In this document: positions 16,757 to 26,038 of the stretch, one piece after another | How positions within the stretch are numbered: the stretch's first letter is position 1 | Layout of the letters: each line of letters begins with the position of its first letter | DNA from: Chitinophagaceae bacterium | Lineage (GTDB): Bacteria; Bacteroidota; Bacteroidia; Chitinophagales; Chitinophagaceae | Reading direction: 5' to 3' | Length of the DNA: 63,273 nt | NCBI GenBank assembly: GCA_947371755.1 | Contig: CANBQT010000011.1 | Coordinates: forward strand, 1-63,273 | Made by a program: the position numbers and the translations under genes | The notes under the pieces: model-generated | What the model was told of the DNA's origin: nothing | The model's input: only the letters and a program-made list of their open reading frames with translations | The model's database searches: none

Positions 16757-18912
16757 AAACGATAAGATAAGGTACATCCAAAAGTGGAAGGATCGCCTAA
16801 ATGAACCGCTCCGAAATCATAAGCATATGAAATGTATTTTTGATTCAATGCATTTCTGATCCATCCCTGAATGCTGATATTTTTAATATTTAATCCTGCA
16901 CTCGCATTAATCAAATGATAAGGTGTTTGTTCGATATTATTTGCTAAATCAAAATAGGTGGCACCTAAATATTTCCATTCGCCCCTTACAAAAACAGATG
17001 TTTTCCCTGGAGTAATTTGATGTGTATATTGAACAGCTAGAATGGACGTGAAGTCTGGACTAAAGATCTGTTTCTTTCCATCTAAATTAACTGCAGAACC
17101 TTGTGATGATAATTGAAGTGATTCAAAGCTGGCATTTGTATAACCAAAGCTATATTGAATATAAAGACTTTTAGAAGCCTGTGCTTTTAATTCTAATTCA
17201 AATCCTTTACTATTTAATTTGCCAACATTTTTAGTTACTGTAATGGCATCAGGAAGTACTAATGTAGGAACTTGTGCATCGTTTACTTTTGTATAGAAAA
17301 CAGAAATATTCAAACTCAGACGATCGTGCAATAAATTATTTTTGATTCCAAGTTCAAAGTTGTTACTATGCTCTGGTAAGAATCCTACTAATGGTGGTTG
17401 AGAAGGGTCAGAACCCAATGCAGATAAACCTCCTGTTCTAAAGCCCTTACTGTACTGAACATAACCCATGGTATGTGCATTAAAATGATAGTCCAATGCT
17501 AGTTTGGGCGACCATGCACTAAAATTAAGCGTAGCACTGGTATCTGCTAATGTGGTAATCGGTGCTGTCATTGGATCGTGTTGGTATTCGCCCATTACAG
17601 TTTGAGAAAGATGCTCGTAATCGTTTCTTAAACCTGCTGTAAAGTTTAATTGCTTACTTAAAGCATAAGTAATTTGCCCATAAAATGCAATACCTTGTTT
17701 AATTGTCTTTGTAGTATTGATGAGAGAGAATAATGAATCTCCTACCTGCATAATACTATTGGCATCCGCTCCAAATCTTGTTGCTTGTTTAACTGGCGCA
17801 TTTTGAGAAAACAAATATGCGCCAGCGGTCCATTTTAAAGGGTTATTACTAGATGTGGGAGACGCAATTTTAAATTCTTGTGTCCATACTTTAATATTAT
17901 TCCATTGCTTGCCATAATTATTTACAATGCTAACAGCATCATAGGGAGAAAAATCTCCATCAATAGGATTGGTATAGTATCGATAGTTATTTTGATATGC
18001 TGTTTGAGAAACAAAATCAAAACTGTGACCGCTATAATGAACAGATAAAGAACTGTTTAATGTATTATCCATCATAGTAGTGGTAGCATTCTGATTTAAC
18101 ACATATGGATCTGCAATTGAATTGGCGGCATCAAATGTTAAAGGAAATGCACCATTGTTTCTTTGATTACGATGTTTCACATTCAAAAGCACTGACCATT
18201 GTTGATTCACCAGATATTTCAAAAAATAATTGCCAGAAAAACCGTGTTGCTTGTCGTACGATTGGTTATTAAATTGGTTTGTATAAAAACCATCTCTCGC
18301 ATCATATAAAATGCTCGCACCAAAAAATAATTTATCCTTTATGAAGGGAGTTTTTAAACTCAGGTTAATTCTATTTTGACCATGATTACCCAATGTATAA
18401 GATGCAAAACCGGATGTGGTATTAGTAGGTTGTTTGCTGATGATGTTGATGACTCCTGCCATGGCGTTTCTTCCGTAAAGAGTTCCCTGCGGGCCTCTCA
18501 GTACTTCAATTCTTTCTACATCAAACAGGGCAGGAATATAGGTATCTAAGCCAAATTGATTCACACCATCAATATAAACAGTAGTGGCTGGATCATAAGA
18601 AGTGGTTGCAATGCCTCTGATGGACGTAACATCTCTTCCATCACCTGGGTCCGAAGCATAAAGATTCGGAATGATAGAGGTAATTTCTTTAATCTGATTG
18701 ATCCTGAAGTCTTCAATTTGTTTAGCATTTAAGCTGCTGATTGCTAAAGGAATATTATGTAATAGTTCAGCTCTTTTTTGTGCTGTAACAATTACGTCTT
18801 CTAATTGATAAGTGCTATCTAACTTTTTAGTTTGGGCGTTGGTAATACTTAAAAAAAATAAGCTTATAACTACAAATAATGTAGCTGATTTGAAAAGGGA
18901 TATTGGCTTCAT
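16753..18912 (-). CDS. TonB-dependent receptor (siderophore/vitamin type)
   Basis: A 719-residue outer-membrane receptor. It has a signal peptide (cleavage near TNAQ, residue 27), a short TonB-box region (LEDVIVTAQKR), a plug with SIRGIATTSYDPATTVYIDG and VLRGPQGTLYGRNAMAGVINI, then a barrel ending in SYRF. It lacks the N-terminal carboxypeptidase-like domain of SusC proteins and has no SusD partner, so it resembles receptors for siderophores, cofactors or small aromatic compounds. The adjacent convergent operon of FAD enzymes is a possible source or sink of its ligand (inference). Confidence 0.93.
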   Translation of the reverse strand: MKPISLFKSATLFVVISLFFLSITNAQTKKLDSTYQLEDVIVTAQKRAELLHNIPLAISSLNAKQIEDFRINQIKEITSIIPNLYASDPGDGRDVTSIRGIATTSYDPATTVYIDGVNQFGLDTYIPALFDVERIEVLRGPQGTLYGRNAMAGVINIISKQPTNTTSGFASYTLGNHGQNRINLSLKTPFIKDKLFFGASILYDARDGFYTNQFNNQSYDKQHGFSGNYFLKYLVNQQWSVLLNVKHRNQRNNGAFPLTFDAANSIADPYVLNQNATTTMMDNTLNSSLSVHYSGHSFDFVSQTAYQNNYRYYTNPIDGDFSPYDAVSIVNNYGKQWNNIKVWTQEFKIASPTSSNNPLKWTAGAYLFSQNAPVKQATRFGADANSIMQVGDSLFSLINTTKTIKQGIAFYGQITYALSKQLNFTAGLRNDYEHLSQTVMGEYQHDPMTAPITTLADTSATLNFSAWSPKLALDYHFNAHTMGYVQYSKGFRTGGLSALGSDPSQPPLVGFLPEHSNNFELGIKNNLLHDRLSLNISVFYTKVNDAQVPTLVLPDAITVTKNVGKLNSKGFELELKAQASKSLYIQYSFGYTNASFESLQLSSQGSAVNLDGKKQIFSPDFTSILAVQYTHQITPGKTSVFVRGEWKYLGATYFDLANNIEQTPYHLINASAGLNIKNISIQGWIRNALNQKYISYAYDFGAVHLGDPSTFGCTLSYRF

Positions 18913-18929
18913 GGAAAGGAATTGAGGCG

Positions 18930-18937
18930 CAAAGATA
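18930..18937 (-). promoter_or_regulatory. -7 box TATCTTTG for the TonB receptor
   Basis: A perfect TAnnTTTG on the minus strand, 17 bases before the receptor ATG, giving a leader of about a dozen bases. The -33 position is only T-rich. Confidence 0.5.
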
Positions 18938-19000
18938 GTTAGCTATAGAATTAGAAAATAAAAAATACTATTTTCAATGAACGAATTAAATCATTAAGCC

Positions 19001-20077
19001 ATGAATCGATTGCAGAGTATTTTCAAAAAGATGTCTTCTTTGAAGTTTTTACTTTTTATTATTTCTAGTGTTACTTGCTTGTTTGTGTTAGCCCAATCTA
19101 ACACATTACCAAAGAAAAAATATTTATCAAAACCTTTGGTGTCGCATATATATACAGCTGATCCCTCAGCCCATTTGTTTAATGGAAAAATTTATATCTA
19201 TCCTTCACATGATACGGCTATGGGAGTGCCGGAGGATGATGAGGGAGGACATTTTAATATGATGGATTTTCATATTTTATCCATGGATGCAATAGGGGGT
19301 AAAGTAACGGATCACGGAGTAGGTTTAGATATTAAAAATATCCCATGGGCTAAGAGGCAATTGTGGGCACCTGATGCTGCTTTTGCAAATAATACTTATT
19401 ACTTGTTTTTTCCCGTGAAAGATAAGTCAGACATCTTTAGAATTGGGGTAGCTACTAGTTCAAAGCCTGAGGGTCCCTTTAAAGCTGAACCAACTCCGAT
19501 TAAAGGAAGTTATAGTATCGATCCTGCTGTGTTTAAAGATGCTGATGGAAGTTTTTATATGTATTTCGGAGGTGTATGGGGAGGACAATTACAGCGTTGG
19601 GATAACAATGTATATCATGCAAATACACCACTTAAAAAAACAAGTGGAAAAGCATTTGAACCAAGAATTGCAAAGCTGAGTAAGGATATGAAATCATTTG
19701 ATGGTGCAGTAAAAGAAATCCAAATTTTGGATGCGAATGGAAAGGAATTTAATGAAGAAAATAATGATAAAAGATTCTTTGAAGCATCATGGATGCACAA
19801 ATACCAAGGCAAATATTATTTCTCATATTCTACTGGCGACACACACAATATTTGTTATGCAATAGGGGATAGTCCTTATGGTCCGTTTAAGTATCAAGGA
19901 ATTATTTTAAAACCCGTGGAAGGTTGGACAAGTCATCATTCAATCGTTGAAATAAAAGGGAAGTGGTATTTATTTTATCACGACGTAGAACTCAGTGGGA
20001 AAACCCATTTGCGAAATGTAAAAGTTACGGAATTGCATTATACAAAAGATGGGAAAATTGTAACGATTAATCCATAA
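19001..20077 (+). CDS. Glycoside hydrolase family 43 protein
   Basis: A 358-residue secreted five-bladed beta-propeller glycosidase. The signal region extends to about residue 31 (VLAQ). The GH43 catalytic triad positions are visible: the Asp base in YTADPSAHLF, the pKa-modulating Asp in YSIDPAVFKDADG, and the acid Glu in FFEASWMHKYQGKYYF. Family members are mostly arabinofuranosidases, xylosidases or galactosidases acting on plant-type side chains in the periplasm or outside. A second in-frame ATG at 19034 starts a more typical signal peptide and could be the true start. Monocistronic; a GC-rich hairpin follows the stop. Confidence 0.9.
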   Translation: MNRLQSIFKKMSSLKFLLFIISSVTCLFVLAQSNTLPKKKYLSKPLVSHIYTADPSAHLFNGKIYIYPSHDTAMGVPEDDEGGHFNMMDFHILSMDAIGGKVTDHGVGLDIKNIPWAKRQLWAPDAAFANNTYYLFFPVKDKSDIFRIGVATSSKPEGPFKAEPTPIKGSYSIDPAVFKDADGSFYMYFGGVWGGQLQRWDNNVYHANTPLKKTSGKAFEPRIAKLSKDMKSFDGAVKEIQILDANGKEFNEENNDKRFFEASWMHKYQGKYYFSYSTGDTHNICYAIGDSPYGPFKYQGIILKPVEGWTSHHSIVEIKGKWYLFYHDVELSGKTHLRNVKVTELHYTKDGKIVTINP

Positions 20078-20093
20078 AAAAGAGTATTTAAAT

Positions 20094-20169
20094 TAAAGCA
20101 CCCCATCTGCCGCTTGCGAATCAAAAAAAAGTACCCCGCCTGCCGCTTGCGGATAGGAGGGGTGCTTTA
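20094..20169. repeat. GC-rich intergenic hairpin element
   Basis: An 11-base outer stem (20094-20104 with 20159-20169) encloses two direct copies of CTGCCGCTTGCG. It lies between the convergent GH43 and esterase genes, where it may end transcription. It belongs to the same loose family as the elements near 33188 and 45283. Confidence 0.7.
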
Positions 20170-20195
20170 TTTGATGTGCTAATAGAATTCTTCTC

Positions 20196-20227
20196 TTTTT
20201 AATTTTTACTTTTTAATTTTTACTTTC
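20196..20227 (-). repeat. A-rich heptamer repeat (minus orientation)
   Basis: On the minus strand this reads as tandem TAAAAAT/TAAAAAG heptamers beginning directly after the esterase stop codon. The same module occurs at 33079, 45207 and 45782. Confidence 0.7.
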
Positions 20228-21865
20228 CTATTTATTCTTAAACAACCTATCATGCAATTCATACCTATTATCGTGATTGGCAGTTTCAGTTTTTGAAACG
20301 GTATCAATCACCATTACTGGAGGATGTCCATCACTTCCTTTTGCAGATTTCCATTCTGGCAAATTACCAGCGTTAGGGTTATAGGTTTTGATGAAGTTGG
20401 CAAAATAGTTCGACATGGTTTCTGATACTTTTTTATCATCTGCGGTCCATGCATATTCTTTTACTAAGTGTAAATTTCCCATACAGTATTCAATCTCGCA
20501 GGCATGAGGTGCACCTACAGCTTTTGGAGCAGCGGCAGCAGGGGCATCGGTTTTACTTTGTGTGCCACCAGCTAAGCCAGGCACTAAAGTTTGATCAACC
20601 ATGGGTGGTCTGATTTTGCTATAGAGATAACGATATACATTTTGTGTACTGTTTTTTCTGTGTAGGTCGAACCATTTCCAGGTACTATAAGAAATGAAAC
20701 GATCTGCGGCCATTGCAGTTGCAGCCAATTCCACTTCTTCTGCAGAATTTGCCTGATAGGCTGCCAATACCTCATCCGCATTATTAGGATATTCTTTTTT
20801 CACTTGTGCCTGAAAATTTTCAACTGTGTAGGGTTTGCCTTGCATAAAAGCCTGACCAGGTATTTCAGCAGAATTCCATCCTAATAAAAGAGGGATCTGA
20901 GCTTGTTTTCCTTTGTTGAAAATTTCAACAACCGTGTTCGGTAAAAAATATCCGTCAATGACAACTGGGAATCCGAAACGGTGAGAGTCCTGATATACTT
21001 CAAACAGTTCGCGGGTTGAAAGTGATCTTAATTCTTTTAATGATTTAAATCCGGCTTTATCTGAGAAGTCTTTACCTGTTTTCTCTGCTTCTTTGAGAGA
21101 AACTGGAGCCATAGTAGGATTAATACCCGCACCGCTTTCGCCGATAGCGGCATGGATGAGACCTTTAGAAAGGGGAGAGGCCATTTGATAGCTTACAGCG
21201 ATAGATCCCGCAGATTCACCGGCAATGGTTACGTGGTTAGGGTCTCCACCGAAAACAGCAATGTTTTTATTCACCCATTTTAAAGCTGCGAGCTGATCAA
21301 AATAGCCATAGTTACCAGAAGCTTTGTGAGCAGATTCGGCGCTCAATTCTGGATGAGCAAAATTTCCAAATATACCGAGACGATAGTTGCAGGTTATCAC
21401 AACAATTCCTTTTTTAGCCATAGCTTCACCATCATACCTTGGTTCTGAAGCATCGCCGGCTACGTTACCTCCCCCATAGAAATAAACAAGCACGGGAAGA
21501 TTTTTTGTATTTCGTTTAGCGGGTGTCCATACATTCAAATACAGGCAGTCTTCGCTAAGTCCAGCCGATCGTGAATTCATATCTCCGAAAACCATTCCTT
21601 GAACCGGGCGAGGGCCGAATTGTTTGGTTTCTTTTACATTTTTCCAGGGTTCAAGGGGTTGAGGTTCTTTCCATCTTAGTTCGCCCACTGGCGGTTTGGC
21701 GAAGGGCACTCCAAAATAAGTCTGAATCCCGGTTTTAGTATCGAAGTTCCCTTCAATGATGCCATTGTCTGTTTTAGTTTGAACGGAAAGAGAAAAGCTA
21801 GAAGATTGTGCCATCAAATCATGTGATAGCATCCATGCAAAAAGGGCAAGCAAAACGTTTTTCAT
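20228..21865 (-). CDS. Type-B carboxylesterase
   Basis: A secreted alpha/beta-hydrolase of 545 residues. The signal peptide is about 20 residues (cleavage near DLMAQ). The oxyanion-hole segment VYFYGGGN, the nucleophile elbow GESAGSIAV, and the EDCLYLNVW motif are those of the COesterase family (PF00135). Such enzymes remove acyl or aryl ester groups, for example from decorated polysaccharides, in the periplasm. I used the ATG at 21865; a TTG three codons upstream is possible but gives no better signal peptide. It is convergent with GH43, so co-function is plausible but they are not in one operon. An unusual A/P-rich insertion is present near residues 435-450. Confidence 0.92.
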   Translation of the reverse strand: MKNVLLALFAWMLSHDLMAQSSSFSLSVQTKTDNGIIEGNFDTKTGIQTYFGVPFAKPPVGELRWKEPQPLEPWKNVKETKQFGPRPVQGMVFGDMNSRSAGLSEDCLYLNVWTPAKRNTKNLPVLVYFYGGGNVAGDASEPRYDGEAMAKKGIVVITCNYRLGIFGNFAHPELSAESAHKASGNYGYFDQLAALKWVNKNIAVFGGDPNHVTIAGESAGSIAVSYQMASPLSKGLIHAAIGESGAGINPTMAPVSLKEAEKTGKDFSDKAGFKSLKELRSLSTRELFEVYQDSHRFGFPVVIDGYFLPNTVVEIFNKGKQAQIPLLLGWNSAEIPGQAFMQGKPYTVENFQAQVKKEYPNNADEVLAAYQANSAEEVELAATAMAADRFISYSTWKWFDLHRKNSTQNVYRYLYSKIRPPMVDQTLVPGLAGGTQSKTDAPAAAAPKAVGAPHACEIEYCMGNLHLVKEYAWTADDKKVSETMSNYFANFIKTYNPNAGNLPEWKSAKGSDGHPPVMVIDTVSKTETANHDNRYELHDRLFKNK

Positions 21866-22056
21866 ATAAAGCAAGGTTTTTAAAGACTGTTTCTGGTGGT
21901 TGGTAACACAGTCGAATGTTTTGATTTTTTAAATGTAAATGATTTTTTTATGCAAAAAATCGGAAGATGTATGAAAGAAACTTTCTAATTTTATTCCGAA
22001 TCTGTTAATCCACCTTGGAAGTGGTCTTTATTTTTATCCTTCAGAATGCTAGTAGT

Positions 22057-22371
22057 ATGAAGCGAAATTTGATTTTTTGTATAAGTTTATTGGTGATGTC
22101 TTGCTCATTGCACAAAGGTCCTGTTGATCCGAATCCGATGTTAAAAACGGCAATGTCGGATTATTTAAATAAGGATCCTCGAAGTAAAGACAAGTATCAT
22201 TATGACGTAACATCGGTCACTTATTTCGAAGAACCTAGTTTTTATATCTGTGAGTTTAAAATACGCATGACCAATGCGATGGCAACCCAAAACGAGCGAA
22301 AAGTAGACACTACTGGTGCTATGAAGGTAAAAATCGACAAGAATTTCAAGATAATCAGCCGCTATTACTAA
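22057..22371 (+). CDS. Small lipoprotein of unknown function
   Basis: A 104-residue lipoprotein with a lipobox at LVMSC (C16) and a mature domain of about 88 residues containing alternating strands that end in KNFKIISRYY. I do not recognise the family. ATG at 22057 gives a clean lipoprotein signal; the in-frame TTG at 22015 would add a non-signal extension. Confidence 0.75.
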   Translation: MKRNLIFCISLLVMSCSLHKGPVDPNPMLKTAMSDYLNKDPRSKDKYHYDVTSVTYFEEPSFYICEFKIRMTNAMATQNERKVDTTGAMKVKIDKNFKIISRYY

Positions 22372-22595
22372 GCTATTCATTCTATTTTTTGGGTTTATCG
22401 CTGATTTCTTTTGCTATAAGAATCAGGATTTTGCTTCTTTGATCTTCGATTTCTAACAATCGAGTAATTAGGAGGTGCTAATCCTATGTCCCTGATCAAA
22501 GACTTTCTATCTATTTAATTGCTGCAGATTTTTACTTTCTTAAAACTCTCCATTTTTCTCAAAAATTCACTCATTTTTTGGCAAAAAATGCACCC

Positions 22596-22609
22596 CGAAA
22601 ACGGTTGCG
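22596..22609. promoter_or_regulatory. LacI-family operator candidate upstream of susC
   Basis: CGAAAACGGTTGCG contains a full match to the generic LacI/GalR operator pattern GNAANCGNTTNC, centred on CG. It lies about 155 bases upstream of the candidate -7 box, so a role in looping or activation would be needed. Confidence 0.45.
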
Positions 22610-22760
22610 AAAACCCTTAACATCAACAAGTTATGCACAAAGTGTATAAAATACACGATGTTAAATTTTGATGATTTTTAGTGAAACTATTGTTCGTTAG
22701 TAAATATTTATATTATTGATTATCAATTAAAAACACATTAATTTTAAAAAACTTTGCAAT

Positions 22761-22768
22761 TAATTTTG
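22761..22768 (+). promoter_or_regulatory. -7 box TAATTTTG for the second susC
   Basis: A perfect TAnnTTTG, 80 bases before the ATG. No TTTG is found 19-21 bases upstream, so support is from the -7 element and from the operator-like sites just downstream. Confidence 0.45.
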
Positions 22769-22808
22769 TTAATGTTAATTTTTTTTTACAATTTATGCCC
22801 TTAAACAT

Positions 22809-22830
22809 CCAAACGATTTCAAACGATTGC
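22809..22830. promoter_or_regulatory. Two overlapping operator-like repeats in the susC leader
   Basis: CCAAACGATTTC and TCAAACGATTGC repeat with a 10-base step, close to one helical turn. Each differs from GNAANCGNTTNC only at the first base. They lie between the candidate promoter and the start codon, a usual position for a repressor. Confidence 0.4.
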
Positions 22831-22848
22831 AAAAAAATTCGATTGCTT

Positions 22849-25800
22849 ATGATGAACAAATTAACTCCAAAGAAATTTGCGTTAACCTTTATCCTATTCT
22901 TGCTTACAGCATCGGTTTTTGCGCAGAAGAGTGTTACTGGTAAAGTAACTGATTCTGGTAAAAGACCCGTTGCAGGAGCAACAATTTCAGTAAAAGGTAC
23001 CAATGTCGCAACAACAACTTCCACAACAGGGGACTTTTCTATTACAGTTCCAAAAGGAAGAACAGCTATTATTGTATCATATGTTGGTTTTGAAGACCAA
23101 ACTGTTGATGTAGCTAATTCAAGCAGTGTGTCAGTTTCTCTAAAAGAAACTTCTTCTGCATTAAATGAGATAGTTGTAACTGGTTACACTGCTCAAAAGA
23201 AAAAAGATATCGCTGGATCTGTAGCGGTTGTTAACGTGAAAGACTTGAAACAATCTCCTGCAGGTACTACTGAAGAAGCTTTACAAGGTCGTGCCTCTGG
23301 TTTGACTGTAATCTCTTCTGGTCAGCCAGGTGCTGCTAGTGACATCCGTATCAGAGGTATTACCGGATTCGGTAACAACTCACCTTTGATCATCGTTGAT
23401 GGAGTTAGAAGTAGCTTAACTGATTTGAACATGAACGACATTGAGTCTATTCAGGTTCTGAAAGATGCATCAGCTGCCATTTATGGTGTGGCTGGTTCTA
23501 ACGGTGCTATCATTGTAACTACTAAGAGAGGTAAAGCTGGTAAAGCTAAATTATCTTATGATGGTTTCTATGGTGTTCAATCTCAAGGTAAAGGCTATGA
23601 TATGGCTAATACTGCTCAGGAAGGTGCTGCTATCTGGCAACAACAAAAGAACTCTGGCGTTGCAAACCCTAGCGATAAGCAATTCGGTAGCGGACCAACT
23701 CCAGTAATTCCTGATTTCATTACTCCTTATGGTGTAAGTGGTGCTGGTCCTGATCCTGCTACTTACGACATTAACTCTAATCAAATTACTAGAGCAAATA
23801 AAGTAGGTACTAACTGGTACAAAGAAATTACTAGAAATGCGCCTCAACAAAGTCATACTGTTTCTTTAAGTTCTGGTAACGATAAGAGCAATTACTTTTT
23901 CTCTTTAGGTTATTTAAACCAACAAGGGGTTGCTAAATACCAATACTTGGAAAGATATTCTTTAAGAGCTAATACCTCATTTACCATTAAAGAACATGTG
24001 CGTGTAGGTGAAAACGCTTTCTTGTTCTACAAGAAAAACCCAACTTTCGGAAACCAAGGTGAAGGATCTCCTTTCTCTGTTTCTTTCCGTGAAAGTGCCA
24101 TTATCCCAGTATATGATATCGCAGGCAACTTTGCAGGTACTAAATCTCAAGGTTTAGGTAATGCTAGAAATCCATTTGCTGATATCTATCGTACAAAAGA
24201 TAACGTAGGTAATACTTGGAATATCACTGGTAACGTATGGGGTGAAGTTGATTTGATGAAACATTTAACTTTCCGTACCAGCTTTGGTGGAACAGTTAAC
24301 AACAACTACTCTTACAACTTTAACTACGTTGCTTATGAAAATGCTGAAGGTAATACCGGATCAAATTCATTCAACGAAGGTGCTAGCTACAATACTGCTT
24401 GGACTTATACCAACACTTTAAACTATTCTAACTCTATTGGTAAACACACTTTTGTAGTGTTAGCTGGTAAAGAAGATGTTTACTATTCTGGTAGAAACGT
24501 TACAGCTGGTAGAAGTAGTTATTTCTCTGAGAATCCTAACTTCTGGACAATTGGTACTGGTAGCCCTACAGGCCCATCAAATGATGGTGGTGCTTATAAG
24601 AGTGCTATTAGTTCTTGGTTTGGTCGTGCAGAATATTCTTATGACGGAAAATACATCATCAATGCTAACATTCGTCGTGATGGATCTTCATTCTTCACTC
24701 CTGAACAACGTTGGGGAAATTTCCCAGGTGTGTCTTTAGCTTGGAGAATGTCTCAAGAGAAATTCATGCAGAAAGTTTCTATCATCAACGATTTGAAAAT
24801 CCGTGCTAGTTATGGTGTAATGGGATCTACTGCAGCTGTTAGTGCAACTAACCCTTACAACTTATACGCTTCCAATGCCGGTAGATCTTTCTACGCAATC
24901 ACTGGTAGTTCTACTGTACCTTCTTCTGGTTTCTATAGAAGTAACATTGGTAACCCTAATACTACTTGGGAACAAGATATCGTTCAAAACGTTGGTTTTG
25001 ACGTAACTATGTTGAACAACAAATTAGATTTGACTTTTGACGTGTATAAGAAGAAGATTTCTGGAATGCTTTATGGAGCATCTGGAACTCCTTTTGATAT
25101 CGTGTTTACTGGTGACGCTAATTTACCACAGGTTAACATTGGTGACATGCAGAATACTGGTATTGATCTTAACTTAACTTATCATGCTAAATTGAGCAAA
25201 GATTCTAAGTTAGACATCACTGGTACTTTCACTACTTACAAAAACAAATTAGTAAGTATCCCAGGTTTACCTTATTTCGATGGTCCTCAAATTCGTAACA
25301 TTATCCCAACAAGAAACCAAGTAGATCACGCGATCAGTTCTTTCTTTGGATATAAAGTGTTAGGTATCTTCAAAGATGCTCAGGAAGTTTCTGCATCACC
25401 TAAACAAACCGATGCTCAACCAGGTGTATTCAAATATGCTGACGTGAACGGTGATGGTGTAATTGATGCAAGCGACAGAACTTATATCGGTAACCCTAAC
25501 CCTAAGTTTACTTATGGTTTGAACTTGGCATACTCTTATAAGAGCTTTGATGCATCTGCTTTCATATTCGGTTCTGCTGGTAACGATATCTTCGACAATA
25601 CCAAAATCTTTACTGATTTCCCTGACTTCTTTAAAGGTGGTATCAGAAGAGAAGTAGCAGTGAATTCTTGGACTACATCAAATACAGGTGCATCTATACC
25701 TAAATTGATGACTTCTGGTTCATTCAGTACAGACCAGGTTTCTAATAGCTATTTCATTAGCAAAGGTTCTTACTTACGTTTAAAGCAAGTGCAAATTGGT

Positions 25801-26016
25801 TATACCATGCCTGCTAATTTGCTTACTAAGTACGGAATTGATCGTTTAAGAGTGTATGTTCAAGCAGCCAATTTATTCACTATTACTGGTTATAAAGGAT
25901 TGGATCCTGAGTTACAAAGTAGCAACCCATCATCTCCAGTTAATGGATTTGGTATTGATAATGGTAACTATCCACATACTGCTTCTTTCTTAATTGGTGT
26001 TAACTTGTCATTCTAA
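22849..26016 (+). CDS. SusC/RagA-family TonB-dependent receptor
   Basis: An outer-membrane transporter of about 1055 residues. The start at 22849 (or the adjacent ATG at 22852) puts a signal peptide at the N terminus, cleaved near VFAQ; an ATG at 22795 would place operator-like DNA inside the coding region. The order is carboxypeptidase-regulatory-like domain (about 28-110), plug (about 115-225, with IRIRGITGFGNNSPLIIVDG and AAIYGVAGSNGAIIVTT), then the barrel ending in GVNLSF. The partner susD follows after 22 bases. The ligand is probably a carbohydrate oligomer, from the LacI-type sites (inference). Codon use here, with many GGT and TCT codons, looks tuned for high expression. Confidence 0.95.
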   Translation: MMNKLTPKKFALTFILFLLTASVFAQKSVTGKVTDSGKRPVAGATISVKGTNVATTTSTTGDFSITVPKGRTAIIVSYVGFEDQTVDVANSSSVSVSLKETSSALNEIVVTGYTAQKKKDIAGSVAVVNVKDLKQSPAGTTEEALQGRASGLTVISSGQPGAASDIRIRGITGFGNNSPLIIVDGVRSSLTDLNMNDIESIQVLKDASAAIYGVAGSNGAIIVTTKRGKAGKAKLSYDGFYGVQSQGKGYDMANTAQEGAAIWQQQKNSGVANPSDKQFGSGPTPVIPDFITPYGVSGAGPDPATYDINSNQITRANKVGTNWYKEITRNAPQQSHTVSLSSGNDKSNYFFSLGYLNQQGVAKYQYLERYSLRANTSFTIKEHVRVGENAFLFYKKNPTFGNQGEGSPFSVSFRESAIIPVYDIAGNFAGTKSQGLGNARNPFADIYRTKDNVGNTWNITGNVWGEVDLMKHLTFRTSFGGTVNNNYSYNFNYVAYENAEGNTGSNSFNEGASYNTAWTYTNTLNYSNSIGKHTFVVLAGKEDVYYSGRNVTAGRSSYFSENPNFWTIGTGSPTGPSNDGGAYKSAISSWFGRAEYSYDGKYIINANIRRDGSSFFTPEQRWGNFPGVSLAWRMSQEKFMQKVSIINDLKIRASYGVMGSTAAVSATNPYNLYASNAGRSFYAITGSSTVPSSGFYRSNIGNPNTTWEQDIVQNVGFDVTMLNNKLDLTFDVYKKKISGMLYGASGTPFDIVFTGDANLPQVNIGDMQNTGIDLNLTYHAKLSKDSKLDITGTFTTYKNKLVSIPGLPYFDGPQIRNIIPTRNQVDHAISSFFGYKVLGIFKDAQEVSASPKQTDAQPGVFKYADVNGDGVIDASDRTYIGNPNPKFTYGLNLAYSYKSFDASAFIFGSAGNDIFDNTKIFTDFPDFFKGGIRREVAVNSWTTSNTGASIPKLMTSGSFSTDQVSNSYFISKGSYLRLKQVQIGYTMPANLLTKYGIDRLRVYVQAANLFTITGYKGLDPELQSSNPSSPVNGFGIDNGNYPHTASFLIGVNLSF

Positions 26017-26038
26017 ATAAATAATTTAATAGGTGTAT

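Larger units (their letters stand above)
22372..22848 (+). other. Long leader/intergenic region upstream of the second susC
   Basis: About 480 bases without a convincing gene. It holds a small hairpin (22447-22462), a purine-rich AGGAGG at 22470-22475 before a 10-codon ORF, one LacI-type operator candidate at 22596, a -7 box at 22761, and two overlapping operator-like repeats at 22809-22830. The rest is AT-rich with nothing I can name. Confidence 0.6.

Noticed and set aside
22486..22518. Ten-codon ORF with AGGAGG ten bases upstream
   Set aside because: Very short, in a species where SD sites carry little weight, with no leader-peptide pattern or attenuator next to it. Kept only as a note in the intergenic entry.
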